A stretch of 64,000 nucleotides of DNA from Rhabditoides inermis (GCA_963966185.1 CAWZYM010000020.1:311001-375000); one strand, 5' to 3'; positions 14,201 through 24,520 are shown, counted from the stretch's first letter. Numbers and translations: made by a program. The notes: generated by a model not told the origin, from the sequence alone.

Positions 14201-14787
14201 TGAAAACTAGAACCGAACTGTCTAGAAACTGTCTATGTCGGTAAAAAGAACAAATACCGCCGCAAGTTTTGGAATCCTCCGTGAGAAACGCTGGGCCCGA
14301 GCAGAGTAGCCCAATTGGAAGTCAGCAACGCTAGTTCGAGGAATGGATTCCTATTTGGAGTGGATATCGTTCCCTGCCGTCAGTTTGATACTGGACTCGA
14401 AGCGCATTTGGATTATCGATGAATTATCGATCGATTATCAACATCTACGCCAATATTGATTCAATGGGATGGTCCGCAAGACGAATTCCCTCTATGGATG
14501 GGCAAGAGCCCGATTAGTGAACCTGCATCTTCCATTCGGCGCAAAAATCTATACTACAATCATAGACTCTTATGAGTGATTGCGTTTTGTACGTATCATA
14601 ATCATGTTTCCGATTCCGAATAAATTGATTTGAGTACGTATTTATATGTTAGCGTTGTTTGAAGTTTGATCATACATGTATGCAATTGCAATACTTGACA
14701 CACCGACCTGTTGGAGGTGGTGAATGAAAAGGGAGAGGCGGGGCCGGGCTGAATCGCGGTGACCGAAACAGACGGCGAAGACGACAT
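10478..14787 (-). CDS. Deubiquitinase with an OTU domain embedded in a rearranged USP domain
   Basis: Fifteen exons keep one frame across every GT-AG junction and encode about 571 residues: 14708-14787 (start), 12957-13043, 12763-12879, 12659-12716, 12415-12537, 12297-12355, 12096-12233, 11889-12039, 11696-11850, 11532-11639, 11261-11401, 11043-11194, 10897-10976, 10742-10802, 10478-10683 (stop). Visible motifs in protein order: a CxxC pair followed by TTLPPNILIAVQRTG (about 78-105), like the USP fingers and LPPxLxxxLKRF segment; ANTRNNCYASAVLQLL (about 177-192), like the USP Cys box, Cys183; an OTU domain from LDVAADGSCFFR (Cys356) through YGGTLEEFEQHL and TNGGVEVFATQAEV to LDNSHYKLV (His475); then REHYVALVKEGAAWYKFDDD (His505, Asp520-522), a typical USP His box. 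The C-terminus is basic (PAKKPKTA). Predicted activity is ubiquitin hydrolysis by cysteine chemistry. The first exon is the least certain: it is separated by a 1.66-kb intron but its phase fits. Mixed-pyrimidine tracts sit in introns at 11200-11250 and 10820-10890. Confidence 0.85.
13720..14165. repeat. Two diverged tandem copies of a ~230-bp non-coding repeat
   Basis: Copy one (about 13720-13920) and copy two (about 14000-14165) share the order GAAATTTTCACA, CCACAGAGCCCGA, TTGTTGAGCCGCAAT, then CAACACAAC-type and AACGAAAA-type strings. They lie in the proposed first intron of the OTU/USP gene, which is otherwise AT-rich and without exons. Confidence 0.6.
14280..14570 (+). repeat. Dispersed repeat related to 53,725-54,030
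   Basis: GTGAGAAACGCTG, GATTATCGAT, GTCCGCAAG, GCAAGAGCCCGATT and CTTATGAGTGATT occur in the same order here and at 53,725-54,030; a part reappears inverted near 51,900-51,990. No protein is encoded. It is probably a non-autonomous element. Confidence 0.65.
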
Positions 14788-15119
14788 TCTAAAAATAGAC
14801 GTGTTGAAGAAGAGGAGCACGGAGTGTAGAAATGAAATGACCAGCTGTTGTCACACGTGAGAAATGATGATACAATTCGTCAGTAGTCCGTGGCGGGACC
14901 AATTTCGAAAACAAATTCTCTATCCATTTTATATTAATTGTTAGAATTTTTATTTTGGTTTCAATTTGATCGCCATATCGATATTGATTATGTCGACTTT
15001 ATGTTATTATTCCGTGCACCTCTCTTTTAAATAGAATCCAACTCGAATAAAACCAATACGTAACACCGCCACCTAGAAGGGAGGTGCTAAGGGAAATGAC
15101 ATGGCTGGAGGATGCAAGG

Positions 15120-15865
15120 CTATGTGTTAAAAGAACTTTGATCGTGGCGTATGCTAATTTGACTTTGCGCCACACGTGTCGGCCGCCGGTCGAACGGCCA
15201 GTTATTTGATGTGTGTGATTGGTGAGGGATGGCAGACTGGCCGCCGCTCCCTACCTCGCCCTTTCACGGCGATTCACGTTAGTGAAAAAGAAATCAAGAC
15301 GCGTCGCGGTTACAAAAGGATAATTTCAATTGGAGCGCGAAAGTTTATGCAGTTCTGGACGAAAATTTATTTATTTTCCTTGCTGTGCCGGGAGCCTGAG
15401 TGATAGACATTTATCTCTAATCGAAATAATGTGAGAAACGGAAGCAAAACATACGATAATAACAACAGCACAAACACGAATCGGTCACCGGAAGAATCAA
15501 GAGATGGGTAAAGATGAGTGAGATACCGCGCGGCGCAAAAAGAAGTGTTTTATACCGGATTCCATAGGACAAGGACAGGGGACGGGACGGTGCGGACAAA
15601 GGACGGTGCATAGGACCTGGCGGATTCTGTAGCAACTGTTGCAGGGAGAAACAATTTTCGTTTTTAACTGATCGTGAATTCAGAGTTGCCGTGCCTCCCT
15701 CCCCCACTCGCGACTGTCCGCATCCCCCGCGCCCGCACCCGCCTTCTGGAGCGGCCGAGCCACTCTGCCGCCACACGCTGCTCCCCTCACCGTCAACCAA
15801 TAGGTACCATTCAGTGTACCTACAGGAATCTTACCGTATGCCTAGAGCGATGCATCTCTCTCTCT
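15120..15865 (+). repeat. Duplicated intergenic block, paralogous to 62,360-62,632, with an extra ~430-bp insert
   Basis: 15,170-15,260 (GTCGGCCGCCGGTCGAA) and 15,695-15,863 (ACTCGCGACTGTCCGCATCC, TACCGTATGCCTAGAGCGA) are adjacent at 62,360-62,632 but here are separated by about 430 bp beginning TTTCACGGCGATTCACG and ending near GAATTCAGAGTTGCCGTG. The insert has short CACGGC inverted ends, so it may be a small transposon. Confidence 0.6.
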
Positions 15866-15977
15866 ATCTGACTCAATCTTTCACTTTCTCACTGCTAAAC
15901 CTTCTCGTTTCTAAGCTGCTTTTGATAAGTGCTCTCCAATTGTGTGGTTTTTTTCTTCCACTCACTTAGGCCTCCGG

Positions 15978-16603
15978 CAGACTTTTTCGCGAGCGAAATG
16001 CGAAAATAATCGCAAAACTTTTAGCTTGAGAGAATCGCGAAACTACCCATAATCGCGCGAATTCGTGATCTTTTCGCTGAAATTCGGCGAGTCCGAAGAT
16101 ATTCGCGTCCACTGAGAATTACACAGATTTGTTTTCTTTGTTATAAATGAAAACTTACTTCTTAGAGATTGGGTGACATGTTCAACACCAAACATTTAAA
16201 TAGGAACATTGTTTTGTCACTGTCGCACGCCTTTTTTCAAATTCGCCAAAATTTTCGCGCAAATCGGGTGGTACGAGTGCGCAACGACTAGTATGTAATA
16301 ACTTCAAATAATTGTGATCAATACAGCTTCCACGATGTTTATGAAATGTCTTTTCATTTATAAAGAACGAAAAATATACATAATAGTCAAGTTTCGTACA
16401 TGGATTCGCGAAAAAGTAGCGAATCTCTGGTATCTCGTTTCGCAGCGAAAACGGAGTCCGCGAAAATTTTCGCGCGAAAAAGTATGGCACCTATTTTTTT
16501 ACCGAAAGCATTTTCGCGTTTCGCACTGCGATTCGCAAATCGATAATGCATGCTAGCTAAAGCATTGCAGTTTTCGCGCGATTTTTTTTCGCGAAAAAGT
16601 CTG
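15978..16603. mobile_element. MITE with CAGACTTTTTCGCG terminal inverted repeats
   Basis: The left end CAGACTTTTTCGCG at 15978 is mirrored by CGCGAAAAAGTCTG ending at 16603. The interior is dense in TTTTCGCG and CGCGAAAA motifs in both orientations and has no coding potential. CAG...CTG ends suggest a hAT-like origin, but I could not identify an 8-bp target duplication. The paralogous block at 62,955 resumes immediately right of its end. Confidence 0.65.
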
Positions 16604-16705
16604 TTATCACATCGATTGATTGTTGATAGATGGGACCCTTGACTGTTGTATAGTTCTATGCTCGCAATAAGTTGCTCGCGGTGGGGTAGATCAGAGGAAG
16701 ACAGA
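16604..16705 (+). repeat. Block duplicated at 62,958-63,062
   Basis: About 100 bp starting TTATCACATCGATTGATTG and running through CTATGCTCGCAATAAGTTGC to GATCAGAGGAAGAC is nearly identical to 62,958-63,062 in the same orientation. It lies just upstream of CNOT1 copy A. Confidence 0.8.
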
Positions 16706-16740
16706 GCAGAGACAGAACTCTACGGTCACTCGTCAGAAGT

Positions 16741-18124
16741 GCTACTACACTCTCTTGGAACGAGTTCCAAGCAATGCCGTACCACCGCATCTTGATAATC
16801 ATGTTCAACGAGTTGACTGCACCCGATCCGGCACTCGAGCCGATTGCCTGGAACATTCTCGAGGCGTTCGGACAAGCGCTCTTCATCCTCCAGCCGAGAC
16901 GCGTGCCCGGATTCACCTATGCCTGGCTCGATATTGTCGGACACAGGTATGTCGATGGAGAGTGGGAGTAGGGGATATGTGATGTGTGATGTTTCAGGTT
17001 GCTTGATTGATTGATTGATGTTTCAGGCATGTATCGCTCGTATGCTCGGTGAGAACTGTGACGGCCTGCGGACAGGAGCCATGTACACACAGCTGATCAT
17101 CTGCCACCTCAAGTTCCTCGCGCCTTTCCTCCGCAACATCCAGCTGCCCAAGACTGTGGCTGTGCTGTACAAGGGCACTCTGCGAGTGTTGTTAGTGATC
17201 CTGCACGACTTCCCGGAGCGTGCCCTCATTACTCCTCTGGTGCTGTCTGCGTACCCCCGCAACATGCGCTTACCCGACCCGTTCGCCCTCAACTTCAAGC
17301 AGATCGATGCGATTGCCGAGATGGGCGAGGAGCCCAAGAACCACATCTCGATGACCACCATCATCCCGCCCGAGCTGCGCGCCCAGCTGGACGTGTACCT
17401 CACCAGCCGCTCGCCCGTCGAGTTCCTCTCCACTCTGCCCTCGCTACTCCAGGTATGCTCTCTTGATCCGTGCCCTCATTACTCCTTGGATTCCAGGTGT
17501 CGCAAACTCCCGGCAGCAAGTACAACACGACTGTGATGAACGCGGTGGTGCTGTACGTGGGCATCCGCGCGATTGGAAACCTGCACGAGAGGGGACAGCG
17601 CATCTCGATGACCACCATTGCCCACAACGAATTCATGGACATCTTCCAGAACCTCGCTGTTCAGTTGTGCCCCAAGGGTGAGTGGCGGGTGAGAAAACTA
17701 GGGAAGGGATGGGTTGTATGTCTGTAATTGCGTTTTCCAGGCCGCTTGCTGTTGTTCAACGCGGTAGCCAACCAGCTGCGGTACCCGACCGCGCACACTC
17801 ACTACTTCAGCTGCGCGTTCCTTTTCCTTTTCTTCCATTCTGACTTGCCCGCCATCCAGGTATGTAGACGAGAGAGAGAGAGAGAGAGAGGAAGGACGAG
17901 GCTGACTCGTTGTTTGCAGGAGCAGATCACGCTAGAACGTGGCCAACAGCGTCTCCCGAGATAGAGCGTCTCTTCCAGAACGTGGCCAACACGTGCGTCT
18001 CGAACACGACCGCCACTCAGGTAGGGAAAGAGAGGGGAGGAGGGGAGAGCAGGAGTGAGTGATGGGATTGCAGCGTGCGGGCGCGGCGTTGGCTGCGGCT
18101 GCTGGTGGTTCGGAGGCCAAGTGA
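16741..18124 (+). pseudogene. CNOT1: CNOT1 copy A: 3' end (NOT1 C-terminal domain), damaged
   Basis: CNOT1 is the scaffold of the CCR4-NOT deadenylase; its C-terminal NOT1 domain docks CNOT2/CNOT3. Exons: ~16741-16946 (NEFQAMPYHRI ... PGFTYAWLDIVGHR), 17027-17452 (CIARMLGENCDG ... LYKGTLRVLLVILHDFPE ... LSAYPRNMRLPDPF), 17497-17677 (VMNAVVLYVG ... MDIFQNLAV), 17741-17859 ([18 protein letters not shown]), 17920-18020, 18074-18124 (stop TGA). Lesions: the first junction is one nucleotide out of frame; about 20 residues after HDFPE are replaced by RALITPL; after EQIT about 45 residues are missing and a stop (TAG, ~17960) follows, while [14 protein letters not shown] continues in another frame. 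Upstream CNOT1 exons are not adjacent. It could be a divergent 3' end of a real gene with assembly damage, but I favour a pseudogene. Confidence 0.8.
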
Positions 18125-18580
18125 GTGAGTGGTTGGCGGGCGTGCGGGCTGACTAGGAGGGCGGCAGTGTGCGCGGACGGCAGCAGGGCGAGACACTGCG
18201 GGTCTAGTCTCCGCGGCGGTGGACCCGGGTCACCCCCGCCGCGGCAGAACCTTCTCCCTTGTATCCACTCCCACTCACCTTGTACTCATACTATCTCTCT
18301 CATTCTCGCGATGCTGGTCTCTGCGATGCGTCTCTCTCTCTCTTTGTCTCACTCGCCTGCCTCCCCACCTCTCACTCTTGCATTCAGTGATACATTCTCC
18401 CTCTCTTTAGAAACCTTATATCTGCTAATCTTGTTTTACAAACACAATGTGTGATTTTGCGAGTTTTCGAAGAGATCATCTTTTATTCGTTACAAGACCG
18501 CGTTTTTTCTTATTACCGCGTATTGTATTATATTGTATCGTAGTGTATTGTAATTTATTTGGAGTGATGGTGTTATATTT
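18125..18580 (+). repeat. 3' flank of CNOT1 copy A, repeated inverted at 26,755-27,200
   Basis: Contains CCGCGGCGGTGGACCCGGGT, a CT-rich stretch and GATTTTGCGAGTTTTCGAAG, all found in reverse order and complement at 26,755-27,200. No exon is seen; it is presumably the old 3' UTR and downstream flank. Confidence 0.8.
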
Positions 18581-18718
18581 GGGGTTTGGTTTATGGGAGT
18601 TCACTCTCGGTGTGTGCAATGGACTAAACAGTGACTGTGAGAAACATATTTATTAAATGCTAAGACAAGACAAGAAGCAAAGGTTAGATTAGACTGAGGT
18701 TCTTGGGGGTGTAGCGGT

Positions 18719-18721
<3 letters not shown>

Positions 18722-18770
<49 letters not shown>

Positions 18771-18799
18771 CTCTCTCCTTGATCCTCTCTGTGCTCTCT

Positions 18800-18851
<52 letters not shown>

Positions 18852-18863
18852 ATCCTCTCTGTG

Positions 18864-18916
<53 letters not shown>
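18722..18916. repeat. (CT)n microsatellite, three long blocks
   Basis: Three CT dinucleotide blocks of about 40 nt each are separated by the repeated spacer TGTGCTCTCTCC..TTGATCCTCT. The higher-order unit, about 65-70 bp, is itself tandem. Confidence 0.9.
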
Positions 18917-18918
<2 letters not shown>

Positions 18919-19179
18919 TGGCGAGTGATTGTTACATCCACTGCCAATGCTCTCGCTCACTCACACGCGACATCTTCCCTTATATTGCCGAGCTCCTGCG
19001 AGGCGAGCTAAGGGGAGGAGGAATTCTGATACAGCATTTTATTTTCTAACAATGCTGGATTTGCTGCAGCGAGTTAGTAGCTGTCGATGATGACGTGAAG
19101 CCACAGTGGTTGCAACGGTTGGGCTTGCGGCAGCTGAGCTAGTGCGGCTCATCCTTTTTATGTAAATCAGAATGGACCA

Positions 19180-19517
19180 CTGGCGTCGGCGCTCTGCTGC
19201 GGTGCGGGCGTTGAAGCAATTGTCCGCGTTGGGGTGTACGCTGGCGGCAGACGGCAATGTCAGTCTGACGACCGCATTGTTGTTGGGATGCATGCTGGCA
19301 GGTGCGAAACTGATTCTGCTGACGATGCTGCTGACTGCTGCAGAGAGACATCGAAGTCGCTGGGATATGGAGAGTTAGTGGTGGGTGTGAGTGGGGTGTC
19401 TGAGTACTGGGTAACGATAGTGTTTGGCGATGAATCGGTGTGGGGTTTGCCGTGTCCCTCTCATCGAAAATGCCGTCGAACTTCGCGAGACTTCTCGGCT
19501 CGCCGGCTGGCAGTTGG
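19180..19517 (-). other. Possible exon of an unrecognised gene (Gln/Ser/His-rich)
   Basis: On the minus strand an acceptor-like TTCTTTACAG at about 19,518 is followed by an open frame starting EAQLPAGEPRSLAKFDGIFDE and then low-complexity Ser/Thr/Gln/His sequence. I found no second exon and no family match. It may be a gene remnant or chance. Confidence 0.2.
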
Positions 19518-20013
19518 GCCTCTGTAAAGAAAAGAAAGGTTAGAATGGTTTTGAATTCTCGCTCTGTTCGGAACAAGTATTATGACATCGCGCACTTTAT
19601 TTTTATTTTTTAACTGTCAGACTGTTCTGTCAATGTCAGTAATGGATGCAGAGATCAAATTATCATTTGCTAGATGAGACATGTAGCTCTGTGAGCAAAC
19701 CTCGCACACGTCAGCAACTGCTGCTACCTACACATATAGCGAAGATTTGAAGAAGAAGAAAAATCGTCTGTAAACGCTGAATGTGATAATGCGAATACGA
19801 ATCAACACTACACGTCACCACAATCAAATAGCTTACTATGCAAATATGTAGAAGTCTATCAGATATGACACCATTATTTTTTCAAGCAACATTAACTATA
19901 TTACTTCTGAAAACGAGTAACATGATTTTGAAACGGAACTTATATCAAAAAAATGCATGAGCGAAATGCTTCTTACGAAAATACGCGCGAAAAATGATAC
20001 TTGTAAAACCCAT

Positions 20014-20135
20014 GGGTGGTGGTGCGATCGGTGGTGCGATAAAGCGTGGTGCGATAGAATGTGGTGCGATGGTGTGATGGTGCAGTGGTGCGGTGGTGTA
20101 GTGGTGCGGTGGTGCGGTGGTGCGGTGGTGCGTGG
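20014..20135. repeat. Degenerate GGTGCG/GGTGTG minisatellite
   Basis: Irregular GGTGCGAT, GGTGCGGT and GGTGTGAT units ending exactly where a LINE fragment begins. It resembles the large TGTGGTGG arrays 1.6 kb to the right. Confidence 0.8.
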
Positions 20136-20680
20136 TGCGAATTCCTAATAGGATACTCTGCCAGACTCTGCCTGCTAGGCTTGGAGACTCTCGAGTCACG
20201 ACGAGCAGTCAATGATATTGCCTACATACATAAAATTGTACACGGTCGCACCGTCTTTGACTCATCCGCCATCTATAATATCATATCCACATCATCGAGA
20301 CACTCTCACTGCCACCGAATCGTACCCTCTTTTGATCCGTCCGTTAGAACACAGACATTCATTCACCGCAAGTTTCGAATATGGAATTCCTTACCATCTA
20401 ACATTATAGCTATCAGAGACACCAGTTCTTTCAAAGAGGAGGTTAGAAAATGCATGATTGAACCATCTCGCATCCGCGCTTCCTGATCGATTCGGGTACG
20501 GGCTCCCCAGTATATGTAACAGAGTACATTCATTTCATATACATATGTCTGTTGTATTGTCCCATACGCATTTGTAATCCCAAATACGTTGTACCACTTA
20601 TTACAGCCACATATTTTTGTCCCCATATGTTTTCTGAATACGCAATGATAAATAATTGGAATTGAAATTGAAATTGAATG
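20136..20680 (+). mobile_element. Non-LTR retrotransposon 3' end (reverse transcriptase C-terminal remnant)
   Basis: Frame 20,136-20,486 reads YSARLCLLGLETLESRRAV, AYIHKIVHGRT and FRIWNSLPSNIIAIRDTSSF before a stop, typical of the C-terminus of CR1/Jockey-like ORF2 proteins (LxxLxLxSLExRR ... RxWNSLP). A 3' UTR ends in TTGAAA repeats at about 20,655-20,680, a LINE-style microsatellite tail. It is 5' truncated. Confidence 0.85.
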
Positions 20681-21784
20681 ATAAAATGCTGGTTGTGCTC
20701 ATATGCAATGCTGGACACTACTGTATCACTCATTATGCTAAATGCTAAATGCGGTGATTGCTTTTGATCCTCTCTGATCGTTGATCTTATCAGAGTAGAT
20801 GTGTGCTCTTTCGTTTTCTACACTACAGTTTCACGCTCTCCCGGGTCAACCATCCCCAAATCCCCATGCTTGCTTTGGCTGCTGGCACTCAAGGTGATGC
20901 TTTGCTCTATTCCTATGAAAGACGTTACTCTTATCAAAGTTCAAGTTCAAGTGTTTATCCGGAATCAGTATAGCTGAATATGACAATCACAATCACAATT
21001 ATAGGATAGGAAGCATACAGTGGGCCAAGATCTTATGGGCTAACGCCGGGGAAAGACAGTAGGGCAGACGACGTGGCGGAAGACGATTCTTGATCGATAA
21101 TTCTCCGATACTTGATCAATATTTTTTTCCATAGACCATTAGAGTACCATTGTTGATGTGGACAGCTCCGGAGACTCCTTTGCTTTGCACATAGTATCTC
21201 CTCGCGCCTGAACTGCTTCCACATGAGCTACTTCCCGCCGGCTCAATGGTTGTCTTGGGAAGGATTCTTGTCGATGCGCCCGATCATTCGGCAGCGGCGG
21301 GGCAAAATGAAGACTTTCGGATTCTGGATAGAACGAGTGAGTTGACTACAGTACATGGTCGTCTACGTCGACATGCTTGCTGACGCTGGTTTTCAGAATA
21401 TCATTAGCGAGAAGACACTCCTTCCATTGACACTCGTGTTAATCGCAAATGCAACCGTGGACAGATATTTGTGCCAATCACATCGATGTGTGGTTCGTTT
21501 GTTGATGCTGTAATTTTGTACTGTTAGGGCTGTAGAGGAGTGTTATGCTGTAGTGGTTGTATGTGGCGTTATGATATAAGATATCCAATAATATACACAC
21601 CTCCTGGTATAGACGAGACGTTGGAGTATCGGTATTAGTATCTCAAACCCGAGTCGCGACCGTGATGCGAATAGTGATGGTCACGCGAATAGTGATGCTC
21701 GCACTGATAGTACCTATCACGGGAATCGCGCCTATCACGTCTGTCACGGGAATCGTGACGATGACGGTCGCTGAAATATCCCCT
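20681..21784. other. Non-coding stretch
   Basis: About 1.1 kb without exons I can support. Near 21,655-21,775 a degenerate repeat of GCGAATAGTGATG and CACGGGAATCG strings occurs just before the first minisatellite array. Confidence 0.5.
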
Positions 21785-22330
21785 ATTTTTGGTGTGGTGG
21801 TGTGGTGGTGTGGTGGTGGTGTGGTGTGGTGGTGTGGTGGTGTGGTGGTGTGGTGATGTGGTGGTGTGGTGGTGTGGTGATGTGGTGGTGTGGTGGTGTG
21901 GTGGTGTGATGGTGTGGTGGTGTGGTGGTGTGATGGTGTGATGGTGTGATGGTGTGATGGTGTGGTGGTGTGGTGATGTGGTGGTGTGGTGGTGTGGTGG
22001 TGTGGTGGTGTGGTGGTGTGGTGGTGTGGTGGTGTGGTGGTGTGGTGGTGTGGTGGTGTGGTGGTGTGGTGGTGTGGTGGTGTGGTGGTGTGGTGGTGTG
22101 GTGGTGTGGTGGTGTGGTGGTGTGGTGGTGTGGTGGTGTGGTGGTGTGGTGGTGTGGTGGTGTGGTGGTGTGGTGGTGTGGTGGTGTGGTGGTGTGGTGG
22201 TGTGGTGGTGTGGTGGTGTGATGGTGTGGTGGTGTGGTGGTGTGGTGGTGTGGTGGTGTGGTGGTGTGGTGGTGTGGTGGTGTGGTGGTGTGGTGGTGTG
22301 GTGTGGTGGTGTGATGGTGTGATGGTGTGA
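21785..22330. repeat. TGTGGTGG octamer minisatellite, array 1
   Basis: About 545 bp of 8-bp units TGTGGTGG with rare GATGGTGT variants concentrated at the ends. Because 8 is not a multiple of 3, all frames stay open and give artefactual WWCGGVVV or HHHTTTPP peptides; these are not genes. Confidence 0.97.
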
Positions 22331-22540
22331 ACTTCATATTGCCAAAATTGCGTACCTCGAATGCTGTTTCGGCTTTCGACAATAGTGTAGTGCGTGCTGC
22401 GACGCCTCTTTGATCAGCGCTAGTAACGAAAAATGATCTAAAGAGATCTAACAATTTAAAGGATTTATCCGGACAATGTAATCTTGCCTGATCTTAAGGT
22501 TGGGGTCGCTTTTGTTCTCGTTAATGAAACCTTCTTTTGA
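22331..22540 (-). mobile_element. LINE ORF2 fragment between the minisatellite arrays
   Basis: On the minus strand it reads KIRQDYIVRINPL, the same segment found in the LINE at 25,100-26,355, then diverges and runs straight into the octamer array. It is nearly identical to 22,771-22,985. Confidence 0.8.
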
Positions 22541-22770
22541 AATCGTGGTGGTGTGGTGGTGTGGTGGTGTGGTGGTGTGGTGGTGTGGTGGTGTGGTGGT
22601 GTGGTGGTGTGGTGGTGTGGTGGTGTGGTGGTGTGGTGGTGTGGTGGTGTGGTGGTGTGGTGGTGTGGTGGTGTGGTGGTGTGGTGGTGTGGTGGTGTGG
22701 TGGTGTGGTGTGGTGGTGGTGTGGTGGTGTGGTGGTGTGGTGTGGTGGTGTGATGGTGTGATGGTGTGAA
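22541..22770. repeat. TGTGGTGG octamer minisatellite, array 2
   Basis: About 230 bp of the same unit as array 1. The composite array plus LINE fragment is duplicated in tandem, with only array length differing. Confidence 0.97.
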
Positions 22771-23128
22771 CTTCATATTGCCAAAATTGCGTACCTCGAA
22801 TGCTGTTTCGGCTTTCGACAATAGTGTAGTGCGTGCTGCGACGCCTCTTTGATCAGCGCTAGTAACGAAAAATGATCTAAAGAGATCTAACAATTTAAAG
22901 GATTTATCCGGACAATGTAATCTTGCCTGATCTTAAGGTTGGGGTCGCTTTTGTTCTCGTTAATGAAACCTTCTTTTGAAATTGTATAAACGTGGAAAAA
23001 ATGTCTGTATTTTTAACAATTTTTCTGCGCAAACAGAACTTCAAAACTCGTCTTCATTGAAGAGAAAGAAAACGGCCCCATCATGAAGATCAGGGAATAA
23101 TACACTGTCCGGATAAATCCTTTAAAAG
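22771..23128 (-). mobile_element. Second LINE fragment copy plus an inverted piece of the same element
   Basis: 22,771-22,985 repeats 22,331-22,540 almost exactly. From about 23,040 to 23,128 the GAAGATCAGG..GTCCGGATAAATCC segment of the same LINE appears on the + strand, so two oppositely oriented fragments abut. Confidence 0.75.
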
Positions 23129-23765
23129 GATAAGGTGCGGCTTCTCGTGTCGAGGTATGCAAATAGAGTATAGAGTGGGCTTGGCCCCCTATAAGCAACC
23201 GTAAGACTCGGAGCTGGCGTGGCTGTAAAGTGCCAGGCAGGCGCCAATGATTCCATTTGTCATGACCCTATCCCTATTGTAATCCCTGCGTGATGGTCGA
23301 AGTCGGCTCATCAGATGAATGGCTCTCACGGATCATTGATGTGCCGTGTATTGCTATTTGTCTGTCGATCTTGGGGTGTGAATCGACATGAATGAATGAT
23401 GAATTTATTACAGTAATAATCTGCATCACACATCAATAATCAACGTTCAAAACCAGAGAAAAAGAGGATATCGCATAAAGCACGTGTCATCGTAGATAGA
23501 GGAACAGGATCACCCGCTTGGATGGTGGGAGTGGAGCGACGGAAGGAACCGCTTGCTACACCGCGAGGCGAGCACAAGGCAAAATCATCCAGATCATAAC
23601 AAATCGCATTTAAATGCTATATCGGAGACTTGATCATATAAGATTTTTGGATTGGTGTTAATAGGAACAATGGGAACGTGATTGTAGCAATATTGGTGAT
23701 GTGGTGCGGGGGTCGGCGATTTCTCTACTGGGGTACAATGACACTTATTCAATTTGTGTACGTGA
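23129..23765. other. Non-coding stretch
   Basis: I see no exons, no long repeat and no RNA gene in this 640 bp. Confidence 0.4.
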
Positions 23766-23769
23766 GCGT

Positions 23770-23836
23770 CTCGGGATCGTATAGTGGTATAGTGGAAAGG
23801 CGATGTTCGGAAAGGTCGAGGTTCCAAATTCTTCCG
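23770..23836 (+). repeat. tRNA-like SINE head
   Basis: A-box-like TAGTGGTATAGTGG and B-box-like GAGGTTCCAAATTC are spaced as in a tRNA, but the arms do not pair into a clean cloverleaf, so this is a tRNA-derived repeat rather than a gene. Confidence 0.45.
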
Positions 23837-24204
23837 AGAGGGCGCCGCCAGAAGGAGAGGACACAGCCGAGGCGGTTGATGAGCAGCGACGCGCCAGGCA
23901 TTACACATATCACACCAAGTGCATGGGCGGATTAGAAAGGGCGGGTCTAGGGGGCGCATTGCCGATTCAAGGCGGCAACAAAGGTCCTCTACAAAATGCA
24001 AATAGTCATTTTTGTAAAATATTTAAATTTGGCCCATTAAGGGACCACTACCTCAAATCGGTCAGTTTTTGTTAAAAACACTTCAAATAAGGACTCGTTC
24101 GATTTCTTATCCGGTTTTAAAAACTTTTCCATATACTGAACTTTTCGAAAAAATGATTTAAAAAAAGTTATGACAAAAAAATGAAAAATTTGCATATTTT
24201 CAAT

Positions 24205-24520
24205 TTTTATGAGTATGTTCCGGTCCAAAAAAACAAAAATGAATTACACCATTAAAAAAAGCGTTTTATGTTTAGTTTGCATGATTTTTACACAAAAATC
24301 GATTGGACCGTCTTTCGCCATCCAGACGATTGAAAGTGTTCCAGGCAGCAGAAATGGGGTTTTCATGTTATATCAATCCGAAAAAACAAAAACTAAATAC
24401 ACCATCAAAATCTACGTGTTTTGTTTTGTAAATAAGCACGTTTTCACGAAAATCGATTGCACTGTCTTTCACAATCCGGACAGAAATGTAACCCTAATGT
24501 GCGCTGACATAGCTTCTAGT
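24205..24520 (+). repeat. Two tandem copies of a ~155-bp AT-rich repeat
   Basis: AAAAAACAAAAA..AATACACCAT, ..GCGTTTTATG/TGTTTTGTTT.. and AAAATCGATTG.ACCGTCTTTC..CAATCC.GACG recur in order at about 24,225-24,335 and 24,380-24,485. Long runs of A and T precede it (24,010-24,205). No gene is seen. Confidence 0.55.

Noticed and set aside
21783..22893. Long open frames of repeated WWCGGVVV and HHHTTTPP peptides
   Set aside because: They are a by-product of the 8-bp minisatellite, which leaves all frames open on both strands; there is no start context, splice structure or family.
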